Shown here: positions 46,091 through 57,457 of the stretch, in pieces
Layout of the letters: each line of letters opens with the position of its first letter
Position numbering within the stretch: the first letter of the stretch is position 1
Assembly: GCA_022315425.1 (NCBI GenBank)
Contig: JAIUPT010000013.1
Coordinates: 434,001 to 498,000, forward strand
Length of the DNA stretch: 64,000 bases
Source of the DNA: Pseudevernia furfuracea
Lineage: Eukaryota > Ascomycota > Lecanoromycetes > Lecanorales > Parmeliaceae
Direction: 5' to 3'
Translations under genes and position numbers: made by a program
The notes under the pieces: model-generated
What the model was told of the DNA's origin: nothing
The model's input: only the letters and a program-made list of their open reading frames with translations
The model's database searches: none

Positions 46091-47899
46091 TTGTACATAC
46101 TCACAGGTATCGAAAGACAAGGGTAAAATATTTCACCACAAAAAGCATCTAACTAGAGTACAAGAAGACGAAGAAGCGAACGATCAGCGTCTAGTGTGGA
46201 GGTAAGGGCGAGCATCCGCTGACGGGAAAAATATGCTCCAGTCTTGGAGGCGTGGAGGCCGAAACTTTGGCTGTACCTTCTCAAAGCTCTCTTTCGCCCA
46301 GAAAGGTGCAATGGTGGATGATCGGCGATGAGGGATGAAGCGGATAACGCTGGGAAGCTCTCTTGTACGCAACATTTGACCAATCCGTCAAGACATCGCC
46401 AGATGATATCTTGGAGGCAGCCGAAATTGCAGGATGGTGGTTGATAGGTGGACATTGGACAGACTCTCGGGCAAAAAGGGCTGAGTTCGCTCGAGCTCAC
46501 CCGGGCGGCAAAGGAGCATGATGCAAGGAAGCGGCGCCACGCGCATAGACGAGGTTGGAATTTGAAAAAGGATTGAAAAGGAGGTATTAGAGAGCCAATA
46601 GGCGCAAATGTTACGCAGAGGTAAGTCTTGTCGGGGCAGTCAGTGGCGTATTTTGGCTTGTCTTGTCCAAGATGGAAAGGTTCTAGCGAGCGGAGATGTC
46701 GTGCAGCTGTAAGAAGTTCAGGTACTCCTGAATTGTTGGCTCAGCGGTAAGCTTCAGTAAAGTATTGTTGGAGGCTTGGAGCGTGGGGACTGGATAGAAA
46801 AGTCTCGGTCTTTGAGTGATGATGCGTAATATTGATTTTACATGATCCCTGGTAGATTTTGTGATGAGGAAAAAAGGAGAAAATTGTGTGCTAACGAGTA
46901 CGAGTACATGGTCACGGTATTGTTCTGCTTACTGCGTGGAACTACGAGTATCTCCACCAATGAATCATTTCATGCATAAGTGCATGTTCAAATATAAGAA
47001 GCTATTGGGGGCTGTGCTTGGGTTCGACCCCAGTTGGGAGATCTGCAGCGGCTGTGCCTTTGGTACGTATGTATCACGATATCTCAGACACGGCCTGCCT
47101 GGGCCGCGGTCATAGGCGAACAGTCACAGACACGGCCGAGGAGATCCACCAGACCCGACGTCTTGGTATTGGCCCTCCATGCCCTCAGTCCACTTTCGTC
47201 ATGCGTTTCCAAACGACGTGGACCACGCATTCATCAAAAATGATGAGATGATCTCGGAAACAACAATCTCGGCTGGCTTGCTGGCTTCACGCTCCTTCTG
47301 CGAATGCTGCTGCTATTGGTGATCTCGCATGAGACAGTCGAGTGGAGAAAGACAGAAATAATCTACATTAGTGGCCCAAAGCGTTTCATGCCACGCTGCG
47401 CAAGGATGGAGCGGGATCTCGATGCCTTTCTATTTGGTAATACTGCTCAAGACAAAGTCGAGCGTTGCTTGGATGATGATCATGATGTTTGTCAGAGTTG
47501 ATCGACAATGGCGCTGCAGCTAGAGCGGCAATAGCATTCATTAGCAGGCTTTGGAGAAAAAAAAGCCCCTAGAAGGCCCCTAGAAGGGTTTATGGAAGGG
47601 CCATGGAAGCTTTCTGGCAGGGCGTCCTGCAGCGTCGGCTGAGCCCAATTATGCCTACCTTGCTAGTTACTCTAATGCACAGTAGATCTCAAACATTGCG
47701 ACCACATGCATCCGAGGGATCTCAATACTGTACTCCTTTATCGATAGACTGATACACTGATTGTAGATACAAGATAATGCTCTTCATCACTTTGTAAGCC
47801 TAATGGTACATTGTCGCTGGCAGTGGAGCAAGAATTTCCATAGCCATAAAGTCGTCGTGGGGTGGCAGGGGGGTGACATCAAATCTCCGTGAGCTTGCT
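46091..47899. other. Long stretch without a clear gene
   Basis: Only short frames on both strands. A small direct repeat CCCCTAGAAGG occurs at about 47565-47588. Confidence 0.35.
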
Positions 47900-49167
47900 T
47901 GCCCCTCTTAGGAATGCCGCTTCTCTTTAACCAATTAAGCTGGAGAAGGCGCCCCATCACACCTGATTCGACTTCACCGCAACTCCCCTGCTTCCTCAAC
48001 GTCAGGGGCTTCGAAATAGCCCCTCACCTTCTCTCTTCGTCCTGCGAGCACTCGAGCTCTGTGCATACTCTGCCCCGAGAGCTTTGATCCCAACACCAAC
48101 AACACCTTCCCGGCATCAACTCCAGCAACAGCTTGGACCAGACTTCATAGCGACATCGCGGGACCCAATCTAGCCTGAATACCAAGACCTTTCCCCAGAC
48201 TCAAGATTTTCCGACCCTGCACTCCACAGTACTCTAGCTTCGAAAGTCGTTCGTTACCAAACCCGCACCGACCAACCTATCCTCCGGTTCTATACTGAAG
48301 AGTGAATTTTCGCGTCGGAGCCGCATATATAATACCTCGCAAATAAAAATACAGAGCAGCTTGGGTAGCTAGAGATTCGGGGAGAACAGCGTTCGAACAG
48401 TGTTCGACCGCTTCCACTCACACTCTGGGTGCGTCGTCAACTCCATTTGCAAGCAGAGCAGAACGAAGAGGAAAGCCCTATTTTCGCATCAGCTTGCAAG
48501 GAAAGGTATTGAGTATACCGAGACGTCCAGAGCAATCGTCCTAGGCCCTGAAGCTGCTCCAGAGCGCGCGCTCACCGCCGACCGACCTTGCTTGGCTAGT
48601 GGAGTTATCACGAGCGCCAGCTGCAAAACGTACAGCACGACACCGTGAATCTAGTTTATCTTCCAAGTTGGAGACACTTCGCGAACAGAAGGCGCAACTC
48701 CAGCATCTACGAACTTGACCGGGACTACCTCCGGAACATTGAAGTACACTTTCCAGGACCGTGGTTCACCCACAGCCTCCCGAGGCATCACGCCTGAAAC
48801 TTCCACGTTTGAATCGCTACGCCTTTACGATAGGTGATTTGGTGTCATGCAAATAGCTCCATTGCATTCAAAAGCTCGGATGTGTTAGCCTTTGTCGGAT
48901 CAGCTACATGACATAGTGAGACCAAGGATCTCCCCTGCTTGGCCCACCATCTATCTCTTCATAGAATCGTCTATGCTTGCTGGACATCAAATCTCTAGAA
49001 GGAGGTAGCTTTCTCACGCTTCTTGTCGTATCCCCGAGTATAATTATTTGGTCGAGGTGCCGCTCAACCCTGCAGCTTCCAGTCGAAGATTTGGCGAAAA
49101 TACTACGAGTCGAACAAGAAGCACCGCCGCTGCGACTGCTTAGCGGTCTCCCGGACCACAATCAGCT
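47900..49167 (+). promoter_or_regulatory. Presumed long leader and promoter of the C2H2 factor
   Basis: 1.2 kb upstream of the zinc-finger ATG is rich in CT tracts and CAAC/CAGC simple motifs and has many upstream ATGs, including one opening an 80-codon frame near 48400. Long leaders with upstream frames are common for fungal regulatory genes. It may include leader introns. This is inference from composition. Confidence 0.3.
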
Positions 49168-49350
49168 ATGAATATCACGAACATGCTGAATGGAAAAGAC
49201 CCTGCTGCTGTTGCTGCTGCCGCCGAGCGACAATTCCAGCAGCACATGGCGCAGGGTGTGAGCTATAATCCTGCCCCCCCGCTGCAACAACGGATGCCAA
49301 TGCCACCATCAACTTACGTGGAGCGACCCTTCCAAAACGTATACTTGCAA

Positions 49351-49384
<34 letters not shown>

Positions 49385-50603
49385 CGCAACCGCAACAGCA
49401 ATCGCAACAGCAACCGCAACCACAACAGCAACAGCAACAAAACAGTCAGCGCGAAGCTGGTCCTGATGACTCTGGCAGTTCACGGCAAAACAGCAATGGA
49501 AGTGTAAAAGCCTTTGCGTGCACTACTTGTGGTAAAGGTTTTGCACGAAGGAGTGATCTTGCTCGTCATGGTAAGGACACCCAAAGGCTGTCATCGATAG
49601 CATTGCTAATACAGAACTATAGAACGGATACATAGCGGTGACAGGCCCCACGTCTGCCCAGAGAAAGGGTGCAACAAGCCCTTCATACAGCGATCTGCTT
49701 TGACAGTGCATATGCGAGTCCACTCAGGCGAGAAGCCACACATGTGTGAGCGTTGCGGCAAAGTGAGCAAGTCCCAAACGTTAAAGTGGACTGCGCTGAC
49801 AATATTCGTAGCCCTTCAGCGATTCGAGCTCTCTGGCCCGACATCGTCGCATACACTCTGGGAAACGACCATACAAATGTCCCTTCGCCGATTGCCAGAA
49901 AACCTTTACCCGTCGCACTACTCTAACTCGTCACCAAAACCAACACTCTGGCACAGTGGAGGAGGCGGCCGCCGCAACTGCAGCGGCCCTTGCTTCTCGG
50001 AATCCAGGACAGCACAGCCGCGCCGACTCCGAAGTTGGGAGTTTCTCTGACACCGCGTCCATGGCTTCTGGAATGACAAGAACACCTTCTCCCGGTGAAC
50101 GAAATATGCCCTTATCGCCCTTAAGCGACGTCCCTCACATGCCCCATCTCAACCGCCAAACCAGTCACACCTCTTACAACTCTAACGACTACCTACCCTA
50201 TCACATGCGAGCCGGACTCCAACAACCCAGCCCTCGCTCCTCTCCATCTGCAAGCTCGCCCTCTCTCTCCGCCTACGGTGGCAAACACCATCGTCCATCC
50301 CTGACCTCTCATCCTATGCTTCCTGTACTCGAACCTCCCACATTCCACGACCTTCGCCAACCTAGCAGCGGAAATGTCAGCCCACATACGAGCGGCGGCT
50401 CTGGATGGCAGAGTCCAGCACACCCGAGTGGTTTGCCAAGTCCAGGGCACAATGATGGATTCGGGTATTCAGACCCGCCCTTTGGATTTCCTCAGCACAT
50501 GATGTCGAACATGAGGAGGCCGCAGAGCACGGAGCCTGACCAGTACGAATTGAGGCCACGACTGCCGAGCAATCATGGTGTGTGGGCGACTAGTATGGGA
50601 TGA
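49168..50603 (+). CDS. C2H2 zinc-finger transcription factor
   Basis: Exons 49168-49570, 49623-49762 and 49812-50603 give 444 residues. After an N-terminal region with a Gln/Pro tract (residues 61-91) come four fingers at about 114-225: CTTCGKGFARRSDLARHERIH, given here as its core CxxC...HxxxH, then CPEKGCNKPFIQRSALTVH, CERCGKPFSDSSSLARH and CPFADCQKTFTRRTTLTRH. Both introns fall inside finger coding and both joins restore perfect HxxxH or linker sequence (HSGDRP, HSGEKP, HSGKRP). The remaining 220 residues are Ser/Pro-rich and disordered, a likely activation or regulatory region. It is a nuclear DNA-binding regulator; target genes are unknown. Confidence 0.9.
49348..49440 (+). repeat. CAA/CAG tract encoding polyglutamine
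   Basis: A 93-bp run of CAA, CAG and a few CCG, CCA and TCG codons inside the transcription factor. Length-variable by slippage, so likely to differ between strains. Confidence 0.9.
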
Positions 50604-51609
50604 CGCTGCTGCTGTGAAGCATTACCAGACATGTGTGATACCATTGCATTCTTGCTGCTTTCTGTATTATACCCACGAGCTGCTTCGCTTTTTTGCTGTG
50701 CTTGCGTGTGGCACATTGTCGTGCCTTGTATCCTACTGGCAGATTTTGTTAGATGAGCATGGAGTTGTATGGTTGAAGCTACATGCAAGGTTTTGATGCC
50801 TGATGGAGGACATGGAAGGTCACCGTGCACAGCTTTGCACACTTTTTCGGATGGCAGGTAATAGAATTGCTATCTTAGTCATACAGCCATTACATTCCAA
50901 GGCCGCCTTCTTTGAACTCAGTTGCTTCATTTTTAGAAATGTCGAAGATAGACATACACATGGCTAGTGCTTGACACATTTCAAGTTGATAGTCGTCTCT
51001 TGGCGGCGCAATTATAAGGAGCAAAGTCAGCAATGGTCTCCGTCTTCCTCCTCTACTACATAATGGGGCACCTCCGCTGCGGGATGGTCTCTTGAACCTT
51101 TGCCTTCTTCTTCTTCTTCTTCTCCGCCACATTCTCCTCCCCTACCATCTCGTCCCTCTTTAGTGCACATTACTCTAGCCAAGATGGAGATCCTCCGCCC
51201 GTTCTCCCATACCAAGGAACCGTACCGCGACGATCCGACACTGTTCGATAATCGCCTGGCTTATAAAGAACGCTCTTCCTGTCTCGGGAAAAGCCCGATA
51301 TTATATATACACGATTCTTTTGATCCTCTGTATTTCGATTGAAAGGCAAAATTCCGACAGTCTTGGAGTCGGAACAATCAACATGTTAAATTACCCATGC
51401 ACTATTCTTTGACGTGTACAGTAATATTCATATCGTTATGGAATTTTATGGTTGTGAGGAACATGCCAAGCGTTGAAATCCTTTTTGCGTACAAAATAGG
51501 GCTGACGGAGCGAATTTTTTGAAGGTTATGTTGATCCTTCTTTCGTTGAAGCATATGCGAGTTCCTGTTGAATCGTAGAATACTATTGAACTCCGAATAG
51601 TGTTGACTG
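50604..51609. other. Intergenic stretch
   Basis: No gene seen. A TTC microsatellite lies near 51100-51123. Confidence 0.4.
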
Positions 51610-52335
51610 ATGGCTATGGCTACCCCTATCCGTATCTTATGCTTTGGTGCTTCAATCACTGTTGGATGGAATCGGCTAGGCCTGCGCTATTATCCTTACG
51701 CCAGCACACTAGAAGCACGTTTGAAAGAAGCCTTGCCAAACAGACAATTCAGCATTCAAGTCAATGGGCTTCCGGGAGACACCGTGATGCAAGGTCAATA
51801 CTCGAAGCGCCTTCGCTCTCTTATCAGCACGGCAACCACCCCTTACGACTTTATCATCGTCCAAGGTGGAGGCAACGACCTGCTCTCGGGCGGAGAACCG
51901 AAGGAAATCTTTGAAGCGATGAGGGAGCTGTGGAGCATTGCCTTCGAGGCAGGCTCGAAGGTGGTAGCCTTGACCGTTACCATGACGGTTGGTGCGAGCG
52001 ATGGCTTAGCCCGCAGATACGATACACTGAATGAGTTGCTTGTCAGCGAAGAACACGAGAAATTTTATAGCGTGGATGTATCTAAGATGCTGTCGCCTGC
52101 CACGATGGATAATGTCTTGATCAGCAGAATTTACGACAGAGATGGAGTCCACCTCGGCAAGGAGGGTTATGAAAAAATGGGCGATGCGATTGCTTCTGCG
52201 TTGATAGAGACGATTCAAGCCGAGCGCGATGGAAAAGACACCGGGGATCCCACGGGTCACAGCCACAAACACCATTCCAATGCCAGCAACTCAGAACCTC
52301 ATTCGCATGAGGCCTCCACTATAATAGGCAATTAG
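51610..52335 (+). CDS. SGNH/GDSL hydrolase
   Basis: A single exon of 241 residues. It carries the SGNH blocks: the nucleophile Ser in RILCFGASITVGW (Ser about 15), Gly in NGLPGDTV (about 54), Asn in VQGGGNDLL (about 91), and the Asp-His pair in DRDGVHLGKEGYE (His about 182). These esterases cut acyl esters of lipids or glycans; the substrate is not evident. No signal peptide, so probably intracellular. The C-terminal 30 residues are His/Ser-rich (HSHKHHSNASNSEPHSHE), perhaps metal-binding, and absent from minimal family members. Confidence 0.88.
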   Translation: MAMATPIRILCFGASITVGWNRLGLRYYPYASTLEARLKEALPNRQFSIQVNGLPGDTVMQGQYSKRLRSLISTATTPYDFIIVQGGGNDLLSGGEPKEIFEAMRELWSIAFEAGSKVVALTVTMTVGASDGLARRYDTLNELLVSEEHEKFYSVDVSKMLSPATMDNVLISRIYDRDGVHLGKEGYEKMGDAIASALIETIQAERDGKDTGDPTGHSHKHHSNASNSEPHSHEASTIIGN

Positions 52336-53786
52336 CCCGAACTAAGCGTGGCAACCGCGGACCCAGCCATGATGGAGAGTCAATCGAAAAGGGGCTGGCA
52401 ACCTTAACACAGAGGGTATCGTTAGCCTTGCTTGCGGTGATCACACACAAGCTAAATCTTTCATCTCAGTGCACAGCAAAGCTAGAACATGCCTTAAGAG
52501 GGTCACTGGCCAACGCCGGAGCCAGCATCGAAAGGTTCATATAGCCGCTGCTTGTCAGTAGACAAGCAAGCTAACAGAAATAGTGACATAGGCAGGCGCA
52601 CCATCTCCTATGACTTGTGACAGTATCAACTCGAAGGACGACGTTTACTGTCTACAATAGTAGCAGAGGCTCTTCCCTTGGACTGTCACCTTTTCTGACA
52701 GCTTACCCAGTAGCTACGTCCCTTTATACAGTTGCAGTCTGATTATAGCGTTCATGTACAGTTGTCCATCGTCCCTATCCTTTGATACTCCATACCTGAC
52801 ATTGCCCCCATTGCATGGCCCCATTCTATCCACTCCGACGATAATCAGAGCGCGTGAGTCTGCGTCAGCTCGGTGCCCCATGCTAAGCGCTTGTGCGCCA
52901 GAAAACGACCTGTGCCGAAGAAGACGCATTGAAGCGCTTGAAGTATCTGCTAAGCACTTCGAGGGGATCCTGATCAAGAGCTGCCGAGTACCGTGCGGTG
53001 TCGTGCAAGTTTTGATCTCTTGTGACGAGAGTCAGTAGCTCTGTAAGCGTCTCTCGATACTAAGAGAATAGAGCAAAAAGTCCTGCACAGAGGGCGAAAA
53101 TTCCGAATGAAGTTATCGAAGTCCGTCCTACAGTTCAGGCATGTTGTGAGAAACCATAATAATGGCCATATATCCTATATCCTCTGAACGGGAAGAGCGG
53201 TTTTGTTCTGGTCGATATCTACAAAAAATTTGTGATGCAAAAGGGAGTGAGAGCTTTCTCCTGTTTGGGATTTGATGGATGGGGAGTTCCCTCTATGCAT
53301 CAATATTGCTACACTCTTTTACTTTCGAGACTACGCCTTGTCATTTAGTAAACACAGCCCTTCGAGTGGGTTTTTAGCTTTGTGTAGTAGCCTTAAGGCA
53401 AATGGTTTCCTTTACACCTGTGCGTTGCGCTCGTATATTGCTTGCAGATATACTCCTTGTTCGCGATCAACAGCTGTGTGTCAAGGAGCGCCAAATATCC
53501 TCAGCAAAGCAATCGAATGATTTCACAGCATTTTTACCGCACCCCCACGCGCTTAAAAGAACAATTGGCATAGAGAACGCTGCAACAACGCTTCTAGGGC
53601 TTGTGGGGGAAACCAGATCTGCACATCTCGGACTAGGTATTAATCAGTGAGGGAGGGTATAAATCATACTTGCGCAATGGTAGAAGTGTTGCTTCTTTAA
53701 GCTTCCAAGATCTCTGACTGCTTTCCCGCCCGAGTAGTGCCATGCTTGGTTTCTTCTAGAACAGCGCGCCTCCGTTTGAGATCACC
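52336..53786. other. Intergenic stretch with an old repeat
   Basis: No gene seen. Contains the diverged repeat copy at 53058-53330 and likely the promoter of the WSC gene near its right end. Confidence 0.4.
53058..53330 (+). repeat. Diverged direct repeat, copy A
   Basis: Collinear with 60940-61245: shared blocks in the same order include AGTC(C/G)TGCA(C/G)AGAG, ATATCTA(C/T)AA, GAGAGCTTTCTCCT, and GTTCCC..CTATGCAT then TTGCTAC. Divergence is heavy, with indels. Probably scraps of one old transposon family. Confidence 0.6.
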
Positions 53787-54334
53787 ATGAAGCAACTCCG
53801 AGTGCTCAAACTTGCCTCTTTTCTCGTCTTCACCGCAAGCGGTGCCTCGGCCCTGCGAGAACTAAACCTGCTCCCCAATCCAGCTCCTTCGGACCCGACG
53901 GCAAACTCCTCAAACCCGGCCCCCCCCAAACCCTCTACTCCGCCAGAGCCGCCGGCGGTGGTCAGGGTACCAGGCTGGACTTACCGAGGCTGTTGGACCG
54001 ATCATCCATTCGACAGGACGCTCATCTCGAAGAAATGGAGGGGTTCTGTTACACCGGCGAAGTGTGCGGAGGCTTGCAAGGGATATCAGTTTTTCGGGTT
54101 GGAGTATTCAAACGAGCGAGTTCTATCCTGTTATTCATCCACGGCCGTGGAAGAGAGGAACCAAGACTGACGTTGGGAAGATGCTACTGCGGCAATCACA
54201 TTTCTCATACCACTCAAAGAGTCCCGGAAAATGTTTGTTCAAGGGTTTGTATGGGGGATTTTGGCTCCATCTGCGGAGGGCTCAATGCGCTTAGTTTGTA
54301 TCAAGTCGAGCAGCCGGAGATTGCTGCTTCCTGA
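53787..54334 (+). CDS. Secreted WSC-domain protein
   Basis: Exons 53787-54115 and 54181-54334 give 160 residues. A signal peptide (MKQLRVLKLASFLVFTASGA) is followed by a Pro/Ser/Asn linker (about 33-58) and one WSC domain: YRGCWTDHPFDRTL, AKCAEACKGYQFFGLEY, then across the junction SNECYCGNHI, and CSRVCMGDFGSICGGLNALS. All eight expected Cys positions appear. WSC domains bind cell-wall carbohydrate; there is no membrane segment or GPI signal, so it should be secreted. The intron opens with GCGAGT and ends TTGGGAAG: a GC-AG intron with a CTGAC branch sequence. No GT donor gives a join that keeps the Cys pattern. Confidence 0.78.
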
Positions 54335-55769
54335 AGGATGAAATTCCAAGGAGACGAGGATCGAGGTTGCTGATACACAGCATTTGGACAAGAAGGTTGA
54401 CTCATAAAGATGACAGTACGAGGCTTGGCAAGAAGATGTAGAACGGGCACTGAGAAGGCGATTTGCACCCAGTCTATGTAGGATCAACGTAGGATGCTAC
54501 ACTTTCGTTAAACGGAAATAGAGTCGCTTTCAGGGGACAACATGCTGTCTCTGAATGAGTCCAGGGACCTGACCCAGACACTCTAGCTTTGATATACGTT
54601 CCACACTCTTCCCAAAGCATCCGCTATTATCTTGTAGCCTATGGCCTGGAGGCCGCCACCAGGCAGCACCTCAGAGTGCGACACTCCATCCAGGCCCACC
54701 TCCCGTACCAGCTCCGCCCTTTATTTCCTTTCAGATATTGGGTAATCATCGCAGGCCCACTTTCGGTCGTTCCGCCCTTATATAGACCCCTGCAGCTTAG
54801 ATCGAAGCTCGGGGAGCCGCCGGACTAGTCGGCTCAGATCGCTGCAAGGCAGGCAGAGGTTGAGGAAGGAGGCACGGCACGAGCGAAACCGGAGAAGGAG
54901 ATGTTGCAAGAGGCGCAACTTTCGATGTAGGGGCAGGTGTTGCGGCGGAGGCGGATGGGCGGGAATAAGGCTCACCCACTGAGAGGTGCCAGGTCATATC
55001 TGGTGTGTCAGCAGAAGCATCGGTTGTGAACGTAGAATGATGGGGCTTTTTCAAGTTCCGCGAGGTCTAGCAGGTATCCCCTCGTGTAGATGCAACGTCC
55101 CGAGCTCTTTACCATGGCTGCTCTTTGAGGCGTCAAGTGAGAGGACCGAGCAGAGTCATGCGTAGAGGGGGGAATTGAGCAGGCGAGATGTCCGAAGATC
55201 CTAGGTCCCTCATTGAGATGGAAGTCGAAAGTTCTAGAGCCCTATTGTCAAGCAAGTCGAAAAGGAGGATAATGCTTCCATGTACTTGTTTCAACGCAAT
55301 TTTTTTGGTATCAACCGGCATTGGTTGACATTTTGCAGAGTAAAGGCTGTTTGAAGCAGGGAGAATGATCTCCCTTCACTGAAAAGGAGGATTGTTTAGG
55401 GATCGTTTGATTACAATGGTCACCTTTTCTGAGAATTATTGGGACAGATGACCATTCCATTCTCTTCCCTAAGGTAAGATTAGTCTGTTCCCAATCCGGA
55501 CAAGCGCATCATAATCTTGGCGCACCTGGCGCAATACTTTTCTCCAGTCCTACGCGTCTTTCGATTATGTCAGGAGAAGAGCAAATTTGGGAAGCATCAG
55601 AGTAAAGTGTATTATTGACGATCAGTCTAGGGGAAGAAATCACTCAGCCTCTGCTGAGCGATTTGAGCGTCTGTGAATATCGCGAAGAGAAACGATATCC
55701 ATGGCAGAGCCAGCATCCTAGCATCCGAAAATGTTCCACCCTGAAGATCAGAGATATCCATGCGAACCC
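54335..55769. other. Convergent intergenic stretch
   Basis: Lies between the 3' ends of the WSC and coiled-coil genes. No supported gene. Confidence 0.4.
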
Positions 55770-57268
55770 CTACACCGAAGTCTGACTGCGCTTTGCAACC
55801 GGATGGGTGAGCTCCACCAGATACGTCACTGGGCGCAGGGTCGTCTCGTCCCCCCCCCTCTTCGTTCGGTACAAGCCTGGCTCCAAAGGGAGGATGAATT
55901 TGCCAAATATCCCTTGTTCGTCCGCAACGACCGCCGCATTGGGCTTTAAGTAACTCCCATTCTTCATGTCCAACAACTTGTGCGTCTTCATGTGCCTTAG
56001 ACCCACGGAACCCCACCTGCGAAAGGGGGTGTTTGCCATGGAGTACGTGTAGGTCGAAGCAGATGTCCTGATTTTCGTTGCTACGTTGGCTGCAACCTTC
56101 AGCACCTGCTGGTAGAACCTTATCATGCTGTCCGAAGGTGCAAACAGTATGGGGAATGTCATGCCTAGTTCCTGGAATAGCTGGCTGTTCATCTCTTGTA
56201 GTTGTTTTTCCATGAGCTGTTGGCATTCCGTGGTGGCAGCAAGAGCCTGCAGTGTCTCCGACCGCCAATTTGCGATACTAGCAGAATCTTTCTATCATCA
56301 GTTGCTACGACACCCACTATCTTGTCAAGACTGCTCGTACCTCTCGGTGGATCAATTTTCCCCATAGTATCCTCCACTTTCTGCAACGACTGTGCGGTCT
56401 CCTCCGTCAGGCCCAAAAGGTAGAACTTTTTCCCAAACAAGTTCGCTTGAAAAAAGCGGTGGACCAGGTATCTTGCCAGATGTTCGCCAGCTGCTGGATG
56501 ATGTTGCAAGATTATCGCCGCATTTTTATCCTTGCCGACGGAGAAGATGTGCTCTGGTTCGGCTTGAGGATTTGCTGTCATAAAGGCGGCCACTTCTGCC
56601 TCGATCCAATGAACAACTTCTTGACCAACGATCTCGAGTTCCCTGACAATGCTAGAGTCCGCGACTTGAGCCATGGGCTGCAAGCTGAAAAGATCGTCCT
56701 TGCACCTAGACAATTCCTCCTGAGAAGCCGCGAACTTGTCTTCGAGGTCACTATTGAAAGCTTCCACATTGCGGACAATGTCTTTGGACTCTTTCAGGTC
56801 CGTGCGCAGCCCTTGAACCGTCCCATTCTGATGTCTCCAACGAGCTTTGCTTGCTTGCAAAGCTTGCTTGGTGATTGCTAGCTGTGCCTGCTTGTCTTTG
56901 AGCTCATGATCATAGCTCTGGTGATAACGATCTGCGTCTTTTAGCTGGTCTTCGAGGTCATCTATTTTGATCTTAAGGCTCTCGATCTTTGTTTTCTGTT
57001 TCTGAACAGTCTCTTCTAGCCGTTTGGATGCTGCTCTGAGACGCTTGACCAATTTGCGATCGCGTGGTCTTTCAAACTCATCTTTGGTGATGAGCTGAAG
57101 TTCGCCGAGATCATCTAGAGCTTGACCTTGACTTTGGACTTCAGTAGAAGCTTGACCTGACATGACAGCATCTTCGGAATCGGCAGTAGGCATGTCTTCT
57201 TTATGAGCCGGTGGTTGCGACGAGAGCACATCGTACCCTCCTCCAGCTTCTGAGTCTTGTTCTTGCAT
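55770..57268 (-). CDS. Coiled-coil protein of unknown function
   Basis: Exons 57268-56318 and 56246-55770 give 475 residues. After a short acidic N-terminus, residues about 75-190 form a strong coiled coil (KRLEETVQKQKTKIESLKIK, then IDDLEDQLKDADRYHQSYDH). The rest is a globular part without a known domain: HWIEAEVAAFMTANPQAEPE, ARYLVHRFFQANLFG, and in exon two LFQELGMTFPILFAPSD and YLVELTHPVAK. The 71-nt intron (GTGGGT...CTGCAG) is the best join by phase but its exact ends are less sure. Start set at the first ATG. Head-to-head with the Hsp70-like gene, 189 bp apart, which hints at co-regulation. Confidence 0.65.
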
Positions 57269-57457
57269 CTTTGGCACGAAATTGAGCAACAACCCTTCAG
57301 TGAGTTGGGGCTATTGGCCCGTTTGCTGTATTACTGAACTCCGAGGTCTTAGTCTTCTAAGTGATTTCACGTTCGTCAGACCATCAACCTATCACAAATC
57401 GTGGGGTGGTCTAGACTGAAGTTTTTCTTCGTTGACTTACAGACAGCACCGTTCAGT
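57269..57457. promoter_or_regulatory. Compact bidirectional promoter
   Basis: 189 bp separate the starts of the coiled-coil gene and the Hsp70-like gene. No heat-shock element is obvious to me. Confidence 0.45.

Noticed and set aside
47010..47045. GGTTCGACCCC-like T-arm suggesting a tRNA
   Set aside because: No acceptor stem, D-arm or anticodon arm could be placed at the right distances.
49175..49483. A Val/Ala-rich minus-strand frame
   Set aside because: It is the reverse reading of the CAA/CAG tract in the transcription factor.
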